From contig BLSF01000007.1 of NCBI GenBank assembly GCA_012862575.1, positions 372,001-436,000 of the forward strand: a stretch of 64,000 nucleotides of DNA, in the 5' to 3' direction. The DNA comes from Parietichytrium sp. I65-24A (taxonomy: Eukaryota; Sar; Bigyra; Thraustochytrida; Thraustochytriidae). The notes under the pieces are model-generated. The model did not search any database, had not been told where the DNA came from, and was given only the letters and a program-made list of their open reading frames with translations. The first letter of the stretch is position 1, and each line of letters opens with the position of its first letter. The position numbers and the translations under genes were made by a program. Below are positions 37,801 through 47,004 of this stretch, in pieces.

Positions 37801-40366
37801 ATCTCTTCGCACTATTGCCGACGAAGGAAGATGCATTAACAGTCACATCTGCTCCGCCTTCCACGTACAATCCGCCCCCGAGCTGGCTCGCTTCGTTGCC
37901 AGTAAACGTCATTCCGGCAAGAGACGCGTGGGAACCCTCTAAGAAGCACAGGGCCCCCCCGTTGCGACCAGCAATGTTGCCAGCCAACTCAACTTCGTCG
38001 GCAGCCAAACTAATCAGGTATGGATTCAATTCTCCTAGCGTAGCGACTCCACCACACTCTCCGGCATAGTTCATATTCAAATATGAACCCTCCTTCAGCA
38101 AAATTTGAGTTCCTTGATAAACCTCACCACTTAATCTGTCCTTTTGATTCTGAAGCGGAAACGCGGATACGACACCGCCGTATCGCCCGGCGGAATTACT
38201 TTCCAGAGTGGAATTTGAGAAACTTACGATTGTGCGGCCCTTGATTTTCATCACACCACCATCTATCTCGGCTTTGTTGTTGGTGAAGGATGAGAGGCCA
38301 ACCTCGAGCTCGGCACCAGGAGCGGTTGTCGACGAGAAGACCCCGCCTTCCCGGGCACTGTTTTGCTCGAACAGGCAGTTCTCGACCGTAACCCACGTAT
38401 ACCCGTCCATGATAAGGACGCCAGACGTATCCACTGCGTAGTTTTCGACAAATTCCGAATCCAGCAATGATATGATCGGGTAGGGGTCTTCCATGAAGCT
38501 ATCATATATGGTTGGGTTCTCATAAAAGTCTTCCACAACATGGAAAACTCCTCCGAAAAGTGCGTAATTGCCGGTGAAAAGAGCGTTTCCAGAAATCTCG
38601 ATCCGGTTGTTTCCACATTGGGTTGCGCTGATGACCCCACCATAGAAGGCAGCCTCATTTCCGGAGAAGATTGTACTGTTGTCAATGATGAGCGAGTTTG
38701 CTCGGTCTTCGTAATTATCATCCAGGAGGCCATAAGAGGCTCGCATGGTGGACTCGATCCCATAAAACGCGATCACTCCACCGTTTTGAGCTGCAATATT
38801 CTCAACAAACTCTGACCCGGAAATATGCACAGAGAGCTGCTTCACACCGTTTCCAAAGTGAAGCACTCCGCCACTTGCGCCAGCCGAGTTGGCCTCAAAC
38901 TTGCAGCCAGAGATGGTGATCGAACCTGAATTGGTGGGGACTGATTCCTGGATGTAAGAAAGAATTCCACCGTTGCTAAGCCCTTGATTCCCGTAAAAGT
39001 AACAATCCTTGAATACAATCTTTTGGTCCCTGGTCAGGTCATACGCGGTCACAATGGAGCCTTCCTTGGCCACATTATATGTAAGGGTACACCGCTCCAA
39101 GGTCACGGACGGGCTGGCACCTTCTAAAGTGGCTATCGCAGCTCCGTTTCGGTCCTCGAGTCTGTTATCGTAGAACGTGGTGTCGACTGCGCGGAAAGAC
39201 GCCTCGCTGGAGACTTTGACGACACCCTGGCAGCCCTGCACTCGGATTGAGTCCAGCGATAGCTCAGTTCCTGCCCCATCGACGTCGAAAAGAGATGCTG
39301 TCCTGAAAGCGTCGTGACATCGGATAGTTGCGCCGCCAATGGAGTCCCGGATGGTCAAACTTTTGGTGATGAACATGGTTTCGCCATTGAAGATATGAAT
39401 GATCCGCTTCTTCTCATCAGCGGAGAGGAAATCTGCCAGGTCCACATCGCAAGAAGTCGTCGAAGTCGAGTTCATGCATTCGGCAACGGCTTCGTACAGC
39501 ACTGAATTTTGCGTCCTGACGCTGCCACAGTTGCAATAGGCATAATCGTACAAGTCGGTCTCTGCAACGTAGTCATTCTTCAGCGGGCACCAAAGTTGGT
39601 TCTCGTCAAAGTACTCTTCCGATTCGATCTCATCATAGGAGGAGTAGGGCAGCCCAGCGGAATAGTAATCAGCTGCAAAAGAATTGTGCGCGTCGGTGTT
39701 GTACGGCTTGGTCTCGTTCATGCGTATGCATGTACTGTACGTTTCATTCTGATACTCAAAAGGAAACGTGCAAGGGTGGTTTGAACCGTCGCACACGTCA
39801 AAGCACGGCAGGCTGTCGTACATGTGCGTGTTGCATGTCTTTGAACACCAATTCCGCATCCACAATAGCCCAAAGCCCTCGTTAGCCCAGCCATCGCATT
39901 CACCGCTGGTAACTCCATCATTTTCACAAGAGCATGCCGTATTATTCGTGTATTCCATTATCTCATCGCAAGTCAGAGAATCTTCGTCCCGCAGCTCACT
40001 AGTGTCCCATTCATTTTCGCAAGAGGACTTGCACATCCCACACGACCTAAAGCACGTGGTCTGTACAAACGAGCTGTACGCGTTGTGCATGTTGCAGTAT
40101 CCGCGGTCACTGTACGGCGCGTCTTCGTCAGCCCACAGTGTAGATTCGATCTTGTCATTGCGGGCGAACCACGAGCACCTCTCATTCCCGTCCGCGCAAT
40201 CCGGGAACGCATCCTGCAAATCCCTCCTTTCCTGCAAAAACCGCTTCGCCTTTACCTCCAGCAATGCACGGCGATTTCCAGAGCCCACCTCTTCTAAAAG
40301 CGAACCGTCACATCCGCCGCTCACCAGCGCCGCAGCCACCGCAGTCACCGCAGCCGTCAACCGCAT
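34844..40366 (-). CDS. Large beta-helix / Cys-rich / multi-pass surface protein
   Basis: This 1840-residue protein begins at the first in-frame ATG with a signal peptide (MRLTAAVTAVAAALVSGG). Next are a six-Cys ShK-like module (about 55-112), more Cys-rich sequence, and a fibronectin-type-II-like module (CTFPFEYQNETYSTC near 199-215, WC near 259, CNC near 278-280). A right-handed parallel beta-helix (about 330-925) has a dozen or so repeats of F-x-x-N-x-A-x-x-x-G-G-V, as in polymorphic membrane proteins. A Cys-rich stalk (about 1110-1325, with CPAGTQRP and GPLCGACAPGY) leads to seven to nine membrane segments (about 1333-1700). The tail is acidic, with basic and Ser patches. Similar layouts occur in stramenopiles. 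Adhesion coupled to a membrane sensor or channel is inferred; it is not a standard GPCR. Confidence 0.82.
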   Translation of the reverse strand: MRLTAAVTAVAAALVSGGCDGSLLEEVGSGNRRALLEVKAKRFLQERRDLQDAFPDCADGNERCSWFARNDKIESTLWADEDAPYSDRGYCNMHNAYSSFVQTTCFRSCGMCKSSCENEWDTSELRDEDSLTCDEIMEYTNNTACSCENDGVTSGECDGWANEGFGLLWMRNWCSKTCNTHMYDSLPCFDVCDGSNHPCTFPFEYQNETYSTCIRMNETKPYNTDAHNSFAADYYSAGLPYSSYDEIESEEYFDENQLWCPLKNDYVAETDLYDYAYCNCGSVRTQNSVLYEAVAECMNSTSTTSCDVDLADFLSADEKKRIIHIFNGETMFITKSLTIRDSIGGATIRCHDAFRTASLFDVDGAGTELSLDSIRVQGCQGVVKVSSEASFRAVDTTFYDNRLEDRNGAAIATLEGASPSVTLERCTLTYNVAKEGSIVTAYDLTRDQKIVFKDCYFYGNQGLSNGGILSYIQESVPTNSGSITISGCKFEANSAGASGGVLHFGNGVKQLSVHISGSEFVENIAAQNGGVIAFYGIESTMRASYGLLDDNYEDRANSLIIDNSTIFSGNEAAFYGGVISATQCGNNRIEISGNALFTGNYALFGGVFHVVEDFYENPTIYDSFMEDPYPIISLLDSEFVENYAVDTSGVLIMDGYTWVTVENCLFEQNSAREGGVFSSTTAPGAELEVGLSSFTNNKAEIDGGVMKIKGRTIVSFSNSTLESNSAGRYGGVVSAFPLQNQKDRLSGEVYQGTQILLKEGSYLNMNYAGECGGVATLGELNPYLISLAADEVELAGNIAGRNGGALCFLEGSHASLAGMTFTGNEASQLGGGLYVEGGADVTVNASSFVGNSAKRYGGSVSATVSSTLILEDASFTSNYINNKVEGGGGALAFFSSTSSTANVVLRKLEFADNVGILGANIFFEDPTAVRLGSSPNEFILTLGEGQESLITCEDCEDRSQTSANNTVSSPPLKIVAHEVGGSTQSGEPTCDPLGAVLDRALEVRSGGELPAFCVAIYDAFEQLIDLPQDYTLVLDARASGKDDGLMEVLSTGLKTISLTSAVLVQQIQVFALEKENNKTLELVPNVIFHSVNSSYYTEEQFKVTIPISITSCNSGEVYVEHKDSSLPKCQSSNSLAPAGYYFPDPNDLTVTTKCPAGTQRPITESALECLVCNPGYVSVPERTQCNFCETLFALSWDMRRETCDVCPDGAACFGGERVVPEKGYFHSSMRSYQFHECLNPKACSYEGREKKLELIRNESGLTNLLIELVTESNKDSSRRLASLSETNSTGEALYLDAQCSEGYAGPLCGACAPGYERSSLTECQKCSSVGANVAFFVLTTVFLLGFLVFTVNRTFQRRDATSNAVKIVVAFLQQVSVLSAFRAGWPEEMHGLFAFTAGISSGEIKSIGCLFVPVEDGMPSFVLKAIITIFVVPPVLMILIPILIKIFRQFSSIGQRFTVKVSRANIVVMVIIVYFFMYPYIVIETVKLFACIPVDDLSNETAPYQYALFAEGSYLMVDTQYECYQSEGWHLTAAFGIGLPSLIVFVFGLPTTLVIFLIRNLSRFEEPEFEARFGFIYVGVHLGRWWWFFVAMIRTSVLAIIGMLIADPGYQNLTAQLWLACYLVLALVARPYKMNSLLKMEVVSVGCILFLLYMNMWMLLESSFGNNENSNDTAFAVIIILVTIFSFCSLLVMSLFTYVASVRGLSPSDLTFRDIYRHFKGLTKESMSFVQRVRRKSFSRKNTSSGGEPSNATEEAESEKDQAQKPREQFATGDAYYSTRSVYVEDDDAEDPAKAVEDDDPNAISLTKVDEEDENGISLTLKGNEPSGKGSPTSNMLERT

Positions 40367-40389
40367 CCTCGCTCCGATACTCCCCCGCG

Positions 40390-40431
40390 AGTCACCAGTC
40401 ACCAGTCACGAGTCAAGAGCCAAGAGCCACT
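40390..40431. repeat. Period-7 array (AGTCACC-type, six units)
   Basis: AGTCACC twice, AGTCACG, AGTCAAG, AGCCAAG and AGCCACT run in register. The array ends 23 nt upstream of the surface-protein ATG. Confidence 0.85.
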
Positions 40432-40670
40432 TTCAATCCCAATTTCAGCTCCAAACCAACACTCGATTCCCCGCCTCAAAGGGAAAACCTCTGCCAACTT
40501 TCCCAACTTTCCCAAACTTTCCCAAACGGTTCCGCCTATCCGGTACCGAGTACCCACACTTTGCCTTGTTTGTTTCCTTCCGCACAGAGTTTGTGCGCTG
40601 CCACTGACGTGGTTCTCCTCCTGCGACCCACGCGCTTCTCTGTTGAACAACTGTTTCTTTGTTTGTTGGT

Positions 40671-40695
40671 TTCTTTCTTTCTTTCTTTCTTTCTT
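40671..40695. repeat. TTTC tetranucleotide microsatellite
   Basis: Six TTTC units. On the sense strand of the surface-protein gene they read as GAAA, about 305-330 nt upstream of its ATG. Confidence 0.9.
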
Positions 40696-41751
40696 GCTTG
40701 GTTGCTTTCTCTCGCTCCTGCTTGCTGGCCTTCTTTCTCTCTCTTCCGATACAATACAAATGTATTACAAAATGTATGATTTTCGGTTATGTCCTTGTCC
40801 TCCACACCCCTGCGATTCCTGCGATTCTGCGCCGTCTAGCTAAAACGGTGGGAGTAACAAGCAGGGCAGAATTTCCATCGGGTCGGGGCCCGCGCAAAAC
40901 GCCACGGAGGTTCGCATGTGTGCTTGTGTGTGTGGGTTCCTGGGCTGTCGTGAGACATGTGCAGCGTTGATGGAGCTTATGATCGGTTCGGCCGGATTGA
41001 AAGGTGAAAAAATGGGTTTGGTGAGCTTGGTTTAAGTTTTCCATCCCACTCTTCCATGCTCATTTACCCTCCGGCGTAGGAGGTTGGAGCACCGATTATG
41101 TAACGGAATCCTTCGATGGAATGGGACCTTTCGGACCGCCCTCCTACTTCCTTCTCCCGTCAGTTTCGCTAATGCTTGTGGCTTTGATGTTTTGCTCATT
41201 TTTGCTCTCTGGACAAAGAAGAAATGTAACTCTTCACTGTTTTTTAGGTAGGACGTCATATAACCACCTTACGCCACCACCGTTACGCGATAAAGCTAGT
41301 AATCGCTATCATTCGATGCACGGTTGGAGAGTCCTATGAACTCATAGTCCCGAGGCTAGTGGCAAAAAAGAGAGTGAACTTTAAGATGACTATGCCAGCG
41401 TCTACGTTAAAGCAGGCTGTCTATTGAGCTGGCTGGCGGATTCTACATTACCAGAACAGGGACATAAAGCGCCAACAAACGCACAAACATTTTTTCGTAT
41501 CGGTGAGCGACACCACTGCGGCTGAGAGGAATAGGCGGCTGCGAAGGCTGCGAAGTGAAAACACTCTCGAAGCCAGTCTCTGACTCGGGTGGAGCAAGTC
41601 AAGGGTAAGGTTTCCAGCATACGGCGAGTAAGATACACGGTCCGAGAGGTTTCGGGGCGAGGCGAGGGCCAATGAAGGCGCTCTCACAAGTGCAATTCAC
41701 CCGAGAGGTGCTGCAGATAGTGACTTATTGTTGCGAGTGGAGTGAGCCTGA

Positions 41752-41789
41752 GTGTCTTTGTTGCTGTGCGGTGTCTTTGTTGCTGTGCG
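41752..41789. repeat. Perfect 19-bp tandem duplication
   Basis: Two adjacent identical copies of a 19-bp unit beginning GTGTCTTTG and ending GCTGTGCG. Confidence 0.9.
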
Positions 41790-43308
41790 GACGTTGTCAG
41801 TGATTGATGTCATTTTCCACAGCATCAAATCAACTGATATCAACTGTCGGCGTCGCGGTTGCACAGGGGCTCGCGCGAAGCCGCGGTGTTAGTGCGTACA
41901 TTACTGTCAATACTACGGTAGAAAAAGAAGGTGTAGGTGTTGTCGCCTTTGTTATCGCAAGAAAAGTTTTGCACTTTTTCGCCCTTCCATTTCGGTTTTC
42001 TTTCGTCGCTCGCATCGGGGATCGACGCCTTCTTTGCCAATCTCCGCAAACATTGTCATGCACAAGGATGGCTGGGATGGTTGGAATTGCTCTTGCCAAG
42101 TGCCACAGTGCCACAGTGACGACCCTTGCGAGCGGATCGAACGGCAAGTAGTCCTTCTCGCAGTGGGCAGTGCACTCTGCTCGGGGATGGCTCAGCGGAG
42201 CAACCAAGTAAACAAACAGAACTTGAAGTTTGTTTGGCTGCGAATCACGCGTGCTGTGAACGCCAATGCCTCCCACTATTTTCTTCATCAACTGACTGGC
42301 CGTGAAAAAGTGCGAACCGTGTCCACACTGTCTGCCACCACTTATCCGAGAGGCATGTCATGTGATCGGGTGTGCTGTAATGAGTACCCAGCACCTGGTG
42401 CCACACTGCCCGCGGTCTGGTAACCTCTGCACACATAGACATACGTACCGGTGCCTATACAGGTGGTAGTAAGGACGTCGCAACACGTCTCGAGTGGGTT
42501 GAACTTGTTTTTCTTTTCCTTTTCCTTTTCCTTTTTCTTTTCTTTTCTTCTTTCCCCTTTTCTCAAACTTTTGCAATCTTTTCTTTGCGCTTCTTGTGAA
42601 GAGTGTTGCGCAAATGGATCACTCCTAGCTTGAATAGATTAAACGTGTTCCATATTACTGTTAGAAGCAGCTTCTTCGCCATGAACAGAAGAATTGGGAT
42701 GCTCGCGCATTGTTGCTGGAGCAATCCGTTCAGAGAAAACTTGCCGCATGCAAATCCTGGATAAGAGAAGTCAGAACAGACTCCGCTTCAGAGTGCAGTG
42801 CCAGATAACAGGGAGCAAGAGCAGCAGCATCGAAACTATAGTTTCGAAAAACGACAAGGTAGCCACGACTCGGAGCGAGTCTAGCGGATATTGGAAAAAC
42901 GAAGAGAGGGACTTTTTCGAGGAACGCAAAAGTGTGCGACTATGGCTTGAATAACCAAGTGTTATACATTGCTATAACGCTTTCCGATCCCGTTAAAATG
43001 CGTAAGAATATCTACTTTTGAATTTCGCGCAACAATAGTATACATTCTAGATCCCCAAGTATGAATGCCAGCATTATTTTGTTACAGTTTCGTATCCAGT
43101 CAGAAAGAATTCAGAATTCAGAAAAAACACAAGTGAAGAATAAATGCTTTGTAATGTGCGCGCAGGGCTGGCTTTGGTTCTGATTTAATTTTACCATTGA
43201 CATCGCTATCAGCTGAGGGCTCATTTCCCACAGCCAATTTGCAGCGAAACGGCTAGGGATTCTTTGAGAACCAACTTTTGGCTAGAGTCACTCTCAACTC
43301 AACAGGAG

Positions 43309-43456
43309 GCGGATGCGCTTCCCTGCTTCTCTTATGCTCATTGAAATTCCCTGCTTCTCTTATGCTCATTGAAAATTCTTTGGCGTTGACTGCAATCGGC
43401 ATCCGCCTTCTGCTTCTTCTATGCTCATTGAAAATACCTTGGCGGTGACTGCAATT
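43309..43456. repeat. Nested degenerate tandem repeat
   Basis: A unit of about 25 nt (core CTTCTCTTATGCTCATTGAAA) occurs three times, starting near 43325, 43350 and 43411. A second element (TTGGCG-T/G-TGACTGCAAT) follows the second and third copies. GGATGCGCTT and GCATCCGCCTT precede two of the copies, so a longer composite unit was duplicated and then lost pieces. Confidence 0.8.
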
Positions 43457-44212
43457 GTTCCTGTGCTCTTGACAAAGGCAGTTGAAAAGTAGAGCTGAGT
43501 TTTTGACAAACCTTTTGCTTTTCAATCAGTTCAGATGACTTGCTCACGATGCTTGTCTTGGCGCCAGAGAACGGGAAGACACCATGAGTTGCACATGTCT
43601 CGACCCAAAGGCTTGGAGTTTCAGCTCGCAACAACGTCACACGAGGGATCAGAACGCTGCCAGAGTGCAACGCGAAGGCTCTTGACACCTTTACAATGGT
43701 CTCGCGCCACGTTCCACGTTCACCTTTTATGTCATTCTGAATTTCAATTGATTTGGAAAGTTTCCCACTGGACTGCGAGCGACTGATGGAACCGACACAA
43801 AATCGCATTCGCAGACTTTCTTTCGCTGAGCTGTTCATTTTGACTCTACGAAAGCTGCGTTTTAATCGCATCGAGTATCATCATGATGGAGTACTCAGTA
43901 TCAGTCCTGGCCTAGTCTTCCTCTATCACCTACCTTCCACCATAGCACTGATACAATGCCTCTCGCGAACAAAGAGCCTCTTCGTCAGGTTAGGGCTAGG
44001 TCGTATAGTTCCTTCTTCGCGATCATTCTCTGTTCCTCCGCCGATGATGTCGTCTTGGTTGGCGGAGAGGGAAAGCTAAGCAGCGCCTCGGAGGGGCACC
44101 GAGCTTCTACTCTAAACACTAGCACCAGCGGCGGCGGGGTTTAATCCAATTGAACAATCGGTATTCACTGAGTTGGTCTGTAGTCATTTGACGCAGCTCA
44201 ATAATAAGCCAG

Positions 44213-44252
44213 TGAATGAGTGAGTGAATGAGTGAGTGAGTGGAGAGAGGAG
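44213..44252. repeat. GAGT/GAAT tetranucleotide microsatellite
   Basis: A run of GAGT with occasional GAAT units is followed by GAGAGAGGAGAG. It lies just before the proposed 5' UTR splice donor of eL14, purine-rich on that gene's sense strand. Confidence 0.85.
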
Positions 44253-44275
44253 AGCACGCAGGGAAGCTGAAAAAG

Positions 44276-44595
44276 GTGAGTGCGAAAGCGAGTTGTGCGG
44301 CGAATATAGAAAGGTGCGAGGACGGTATTTGCGTACGTGACCAATGCGCGAGACTTGAGTGAACCGGCTGGTCAACAACGATTGTCCGCTGGGAACGTTG
44401 CGTTTGGTTGTGGCGGGGATGAGAATGGGGATGGGAATGCGGGGAATGGAGGGGGAGGAGATGGCCGTGGCCCTGGGAAGGGCGTGATGTGATTGCGAGG
44501 AGAATAGATGTGCTGACTTGATGTGTGTTGATGTTGTTGTCGCTGTTGATGTTGGGCGGATTGCTGCGTGGCCAAGGCAGATTCTTTTTGAGTAG
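44276..44595 (+). other. Possible 5' UTR intron of the eL14 gene
   Basis: AAAAG|GTGAGT at 44275/44276 is a strong donor. TTTTTGAGTAG ending at 44595 is a plausible acceptor five bases before the ATG. Introns hugging the start codon are common in ribosomal protein genes. Removal would give a short purine-rich leader. This is inferred from sequence alone. Confidence 0.4.
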
Positions 44596-44600
44596 GAAAA

Positions 44601-45005
44601 ATGGTGTTCCAAAAGTTTGTTGAGATCGGCCGTGTGTGCATGATCAACTACGGTAGCTTGTACGGCAAGGCCTGCACCATCATAAACGTTGTTGACCAGA
44701 ACCGCGTCCTCGTTGATGGACCTTTCCCAATCACCGGCGTCAAGCGCCAGGTGATCAACATCAAGAGGATCACTCTCACCGACATCGTTGTCGATGTCAG
44801 CGTCCATGCCACCGAGAAGAGCCTCAAGAAGGCTTGGGAGAAGGCTGGAGCTCTTGCAAAATGGGAGGAGAGCCACCTTAAGAAGGGCCTTGTGAAGAAG
44901 GAGAAGAGGGCTGCACTCACTGACTTTGACAGATTCAAGCTGAAGAAGGCCAAACAGGTCAGAACCCGAGCTATTAAGAAGAAGATGGCTGAGCTTAAGC
45001 AGTAA
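44601..45005 (+). CDS. RPL14: 60S ribosomal protein eL14
   Basis: This 134-residue protein matches eL14 along its length. The N-terminal KOW/SH3-like barrel includes FVEIGRVCMINYGSLYGKAC and VLVDGPFPITGVKRQVIN, followed by a basic helical C-terminus (FDRFKLKKAKQVRTRAIKKK). eL14 is a structural protein of the cytosolic large subunit. The length is typical for protists, which lack the long mammalian C-terminal repeat. AAAAATGG gives a strong start context. Lys codons are almost all AAG, as expected for high expression. A probable leader intron lies just upstream. The 3' end is only 13 nt from the stop codon of the convergent basic-protein gene. Confidence 0.95.
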   Translation: MVFQKFVEIGRVCMINYGSLYGKACTIINVVDQNRVLVDGPFPITGVKRQVINIKRITLTDIVVDVSVHATEKSLKKAWEKAGALAKWEESHLKKGLVKKEKRAALTDFDRFKLKKAKQVRTRAIKKKMAELKQ

Positions 45006-45018
45006 ATGCCCATTTGAT

Positions 45019-45291
45019 TTAAACCATTAGCCGCTCTTGTTCAATCATTCTTTTTTTTACTTTCGCACGTTTCACTGTTTCTGTGACTGCTTTTTTTCCA
45101 AGGAATTTACTTTCCAATCTCTGGCTTCTTACAGATGTGCTCCGATGGTTCTCAAGTCTTGCGAGCCACTGCGTTTTGTATTCGTCCGCACGGGCTCCTC
45201 TGAATGTGGCCTCCTGCTCTTCCCTCGGGACGAAATTAAGGCGTTTAGAACCGGCACATGGTCGTTGATCAGATCCACCTCCGCGGCACAT
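45019..45291 (-). CDS. Small basic protein, unknown
   Basis: This 90-residue frame begins at the first ATG (MCRGGGSDQRPC) and reads as an ordinary helical protein rich in Arg, Lys and Glu. It includes EEQEATFRGARADEYKTQWL, then a basic tail (TVKRAKVKKRMIEQERLMV). I recognise no family. Composition suggests an RNA- or ribosome-associated factor, but that is a guess. It is tail-to-tail with eL14, 13 nt apart, so the two mature transcripts must overlap. The N-terminal 15 residues are less convincing, and a 5' exon upstream is possible. Confidence 0.5.
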   Translation of the reverse strand: MCRGGGSDQRPCAGSKRLNFVPREEQEATFRGARADEYKTQWLARLENHRSTSVRSQRLESKFLGKKAVTETVKRAKVKKRMIEQERLMV

Positions 45292-46040
45292 TTTCACCAA
45301 TAGTGGCCAACTCAGTCATCCTTGTTGCATGCATGTGGCATGCCAGAAATCACAATACAACTTTTCGTGCAGGTTCTCTGCAAAGCGGCTTCGGGTATCT
45401 TCGGGTCCCAAGCGCAACGAGACCAAATCGCCTCGCTCGTCCAATTTCAAAGCTCACGTTCCCATCTCAATCATGATCGCTGAGCACTCTGAGCACTATG
45501 CATAATGGCGAATACGCTGCGCTGCTAATTGCTGCCAGCGAATTCTGCAATCGCAATTACCATTACCTCGCAGTCTACTGGGACAATACAGACAGCAAAG
45601 CAAGTGCATGGCATCCTGCGCGTCTCTGTTGTCTCTGTTGTTGTTGTTCCCTTTCTTGATCAAGTGATTCTAGTAGCTAGTAGAGTTTGTGCAGTTGTGT
45701 TTACAAGAACACAACACGCCTCCCTCGGAACTGCCTTGGAAGCGGACACGATTGCTTTCTAAGGTGAGCTTGCAGACTGATCCCTCACAGCTTGAAGGTG
45801 ATCAACTTGTGCAAAGCGGCGGGCTACGCAGCAGGTGAGCACGAAAGGAAGGAAGAAAGGAAGGAAGGAAGTGGCACTGTTGCGTCGTTCACGGTCGTCC
45901 GTCTTTCTTTGCTCGTGAGCGTCGAAGTTTCCAACCTTCGCGACTAAACGCTGAACCTCGACCCTGCTACTCTCCTCGCGACAAGGTAGCAGAGTAAGCA
46001 AGGTTGTGAGGGTTGGCGTGAGCAAAGGCTGCTGGCGAGA
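45292..46040. promoter_or_regulatory. Divergent region, basic-protein / 169-residue genes
   Basis: About 0.75 kb with no supported gene. It includes a GTTGTCTCTGTTGTTGTTG stretch near 45630 and a GGAA microsatellite (45843-45871) upstream of the plus-strand gene. Confidence 0.45.
45843..45871. repeat. GGAA microsatellite
   Basis: GGAA and GAAA units about 170-200 nt upstream of the start at 46041, purine-rich on the sense strand. Confidence 0.85.
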
Positions 46041-46550
46041 ATGAACTGGGCGTGCAGACAAGGCAAGCGGGACAGGTCCGACGAGGAGGGATGGGAGGGA
46101 CAGAGGCACTTTCTGGCGAAGGACTTTTATTCGCATGATGACGCGCGACTGATTGTGATCCCGCGGCTCGGCGGCATGGAGGAGGTGGAGCGACGGGCTT
46201 TGATCCTGAATGACGTTTGCAAAAAGTATCCCACGCCGTGGAAGCAATTGGTCTGGCAGAAGGGTCGTGCTGCAAAAGAGCTAAAGCACGCTCTGAATGA
46301 CATCTGCGAGGACTGGAATAAGATCGACGAAGACAAGGGGCTCAAGTGGCGCATGGCCACCTTTGGGATAGAGGTGTTTGAGAGCTACTGCTCTGGGTTT
46401 GTCAAGGGGGACCAACCTGAGTTTTGGGTCCATGTGGAATATCTTTCTGACCGGCTACTGGCAGAGAACCAAGAGTATGATCGCAAGCAGCGCGATCTCA
46501 AAGAGAAGCAGGACTATCAGCAGCTCGAAAACAAGGAGAAACAGGAATAA
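46041..46550 (+). CDS. Unknown 169-residue helical protein
   Basis: Not recognised. The N-terminal 30 residues are charged. The centre has amphipathic helices (VERRALILNDVCKKYPTPWK, then RAAKELKHALNDICEDWNKI), an aromatic segment (PEFWVHVEYLSDRLL), and a C-terminal charged coiled coil (YDRKQRDLKEKQDYQQLENK) ending at the stop. There is no signal peptide or membrane segment. The ATG at 46041 follows GCGAGA, an adequate context. The codon pattern and amphipathicity support a real gene. It faces UTP4 tail-to-tail with a 454-nt gap. No function can be given. Confidence 0.65.
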   Translation: MNWACRQGKRDRSDEEGWEGQRHFLAKDFYSHDDARLIVIPRLGGMEEVERRALILNDVCKKYPTPWKQLVWQKGRAAKELKHALNDICEDWNKIDEDKGLKWRMATFGIEVFESYCSGFVKGDQPEFWVHVEYLSDRLLAENQEYDRKQRDLKEKQDYQQLENKEKQE

Positions 46551-47004
46551 GGCGAGTATGTTGCACGCCCCAGCTCACCACCTTGGTCAGACGAAGACGT
46601 CTGGTGAATCTTCATGGCGCGCGAGTTTGCCCACGCGGCAGCTTATTTATTCACAGAACGGATGCCGATATGAAGGTAGCTTGCAAGCAATGCGAAAAGT
46701 AAATTAATCACTGATGGCCCCTTTGGCCCATAGCTCCCTCAACTGACTTGCAATACACCTCTGTAGATACTTACACTATTTCATTCTTCTTCCTCGGTAA
46801 AGATTCACGATCAAAATCCACTCACGTTGGTATGCTTTACCTGTCCCGCTAAAACAACGGGGACGATAAAGTTTGGCAATGAAGTGATGTGCTTTTGAGA
46901 AAAAAATCATTTTACGCAGCAAGTACAAAAAAAAGCAGTAGACAGACAACAGCTCATAGTGGCGCTTTCCCAGATTTTAGTAGTGAAGTGGGAAAGAAAA
47001 AAAA
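46551..47004. other. Convergent 3' intergenic region
   Basis: These 454 nt lie between two stop codons. A-rich tracts occur near 46905 and 46990-47010. No gene is seen. Confidence 0.5.

Larger units (their letters stand above)
40367..44600. promoter_or_regulatory. 4.2 kb gene-poor divergent region
   Basis: This is the longest gene-poor stretch. It holds a period-7 array next to the surface-protein start (40390-40431), a TTTCCCAAC run (40497-40527), a TTTC microsatellite (40671-40695), a 19-bp duplication (41752-41789), a TTTTCC tract (42510-42560), a nested tandem repeat (43309-43456), a GAGT microsatellite (44213-44252) and a probable 5' UTR intron of eL14. Short frames at 42640-42955 (+) and 43425-43871 (-) read weakly protein-like, but I cannot support them. 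Confidence 0.5.

Noticed and set aside
42185-42260. A box-A-like TGGCTCAGCGG suggestive of a tRNA
   Set aside because: No matching GGTTCGA box B at the right distance and no acceptor-stem pairing.
43425-43871. A 148-residue minus-strand frame
   Set aside because: Composition is borderline, the C-terminus reads into a tandem repeat, and no family or splice context supports it.
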